DNA from: Sphingorhabdus profundilacus
Lineage (GTDB): Bacteria > Pseudomonadota > Alphaproteobacteria > Sphingomonadales > Sphingomonadaceae
Length of the DNA: 64,000 nt
Direction: 5' to 3'
Assembly (NCBI RefSeq): GCF_009769755.1
Contig: NZ_SDWJ01000002.1
Location: forward strand, 310,001 to 374,000
Below the pieces are notes generated by a model that saw only the letters and a list, made by a program, of their open reading frames with translations, was not told the DNA's origin and made no database searches. Positions 63,397 through 64,000 of the stretch are shown here, piece after piece. Each line of letters opens with the position of its first letter. Positions within the stretch are counted from its first letter, which is position 1. The translations under genes were made by a program, and so were the position numbers.

Positions 63397-63765
63397 CTAA
63401 TCCAGCAATTCCAGCTTCACCCGGGCAGTGCCGCTGCGGTGCATCCCGATTTCGCGGGCTGCGGCATAGCTGATGTCGATGATCCGCCCTTTGCCCCACG
63501 GCCCGCGGTCATTGACACGGACGATGACTTCCTTGCCATTGGCCAGATTGGTGACCGCAACCCGGCTGTCAAAGGCGAGTGAGCGGTGTGCGGCGGTGAA
63601 TGCGGCGGGGTCAAAACGCTCCCCACTGGCGGTGCGGCTGCCTGCAAATTCATTGCTGTAATAGCTGGCCATGCCGTCGCCGACATGACGCCGTATGTCC
63701 CCCGCCTGCGCCAGAACAGGCAGCAGGGCGAACGCCAGAAGCAGCGTGCGAAATCGAGTTTTCAT
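63397..63765 (-). CDS. rlpA: RlpA-like septal ring protein/lytic transglycosylase
   Basis: 122 residues from ATG 63765 with GGAGGGG upstream. Signal peptide (LLLAFALLPVLAQA). Double-psi beta-barrel: GMASYYSNEFAGSRTASGERFD, FDSRVAVTNLANGKEVIVRVNDRGPW, RIIDISYAAAREIGM; the catalytic Asp in NDRGP is present. No SPOR domain, so it is a short form. Cuts glycan strands lacking stem peptides. Confidence 0.9.
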   Translation of the reverse strand: MKTRFRTLLLAFALLPVLAQAGDIRRHVGDGMASYYSNEFAGSRTASGERFDPAAFTAAHRSLAFDSRVAVTNLANGKEVIVRVNDRGPWGKGRIIDISYAAAREIGMHRSGTARVKLELLD

Positions 63766-63866
63766 GGACCCCTCCATCGATTCGCCCAGCTTACGCCTAA
63801 GTCCAAAACCCGCCAATCCGCCTATCGATATGGCGGGCCATTATTGGGGCGAGGCGATGGGACCAA

Positions 63867-64000
63867 TCAAACGTCCAGATTGGCGACGTTCAGCGCATTT
63901 TCCACGATGAAATCGCGCCGGGGTTCGACGACTTCGCCCATCAATTTGGTGAAGATGTCGTCGGCCACATCCGCCTGGTCAATCTCCACGCGCAGCAGGC
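63867..64000 (-). CDS. gyrB: DNA gyrase subunit B, C-terminal end
   Basis: The last 44 codons, ending TGA at 63867-63869. The frame reads [20 protein letters not shown] and ends [13 protein letters not shown], the well-known C-terminus of alphaproteobacterial GyrB. The rest lies beyond the right edge. Confidence 0.93.
   Translation of the reverse strand, partial: LLRVEIDQADVADDIFTKLMGEVVEPRRDFIVENALNVANLDV

Overview
The window is a bacterial chromosome segment, most probably from a sphingomonad (Alphaproteobacteria, Sphingomonadales; Sphingopyxis- or Sphingorhabdus-like). This rests on the fused STAS-MlaE / MlaF / MlaD / lipoprotein transporter laid out like LinKLMN of Sphingobium, on the dispersed repeats, and on the style of the housekeeping proteins. 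The assignment is inferred from protein resemblance only; no search was run.

Chromosome, left flank (1-2323): the 5' part of an M3 oligopeptidase gene, a winged-helix regulator and an intact tRNA-Val(UAC).

Genomic island (about 2326-43163, 40.8 kb): it is inserted at the 3' end of tRNA-Val. A 47-bp perfect direct repeat (2279-2325 and 43117-43163) marks the ends, and a tyrosine integrase lies just inside the right end beside an AlpA-type regulator and a prim-pol/P4-type primase-helicase. No phage structural or conjugation genes are visible. The cargo looks like stacked defence or conflict modules. (i) 4.2-11.05 kb, + strand: five overlapping or closely packed genes (metallophosphoesterase, GASH-like helical protein, two TRAFAC-type GTPases, GAP1-like protein), a GTPase-associated conflict system. 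(ii) 18.6-11.2 kb, - strand: six overlapping genes (DinJ-like antitoxin, N6 DNA methylase, HEPN-like protein, PD-(D/E)XK-like protein, SF2 helicase, GIY-YIG nuclease), a restriction-modification-like system. (iii) 20.1-22.4 kb: a toxin-antitoxin pair in which the Xre/ParS-type antitoxin carries a complete DnaA AAA+ ATPase core, followed by a RES-domain toxin. (iv) 31.8-24.0 kb, - strand: a peptide-modification operon with a 927-residue protein ending in His/Pro/Phe-rich repeats, a radical SAM/SPASM enzyme, a Cys-rich protein with a JmjC/cupin-like end, and an oxygenase-kinase fusion. (v) 37.2-33.2 kb, - strand: two small membrane proteins, an astacin-like metalloprotease, a caspase-like protease and an unknown protein. 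An NlpC/P60-like gene plus a nonsense-interrupted small gene lies between (iv) and (v). Paired GTGTATCC octamers occur near both island ends and at two internal points that bracket module (iii), suggesting a composite island.

Chromosome, right flank (43164-64000): a thioredoxin-like lipoprotein, argH-lipoprotein-lysA, a siroheme-synthesis enzyme, threonine aldolase, an EamA transporter, a wax ester synthase, a hydrolase, an epimerase, pgeF, an SLC13 permease, two small membrane proteins, a Cys/Met-metabolism PLP enzyme, a HAD phosphatase, the four-gene Mla/Lin-type lipid transporter, rlpA and the 3' end of gyrB. Three inverted-repeat pairs sharing the core CACCCTGAACTTG and one large nested palindrome lie between these genes.
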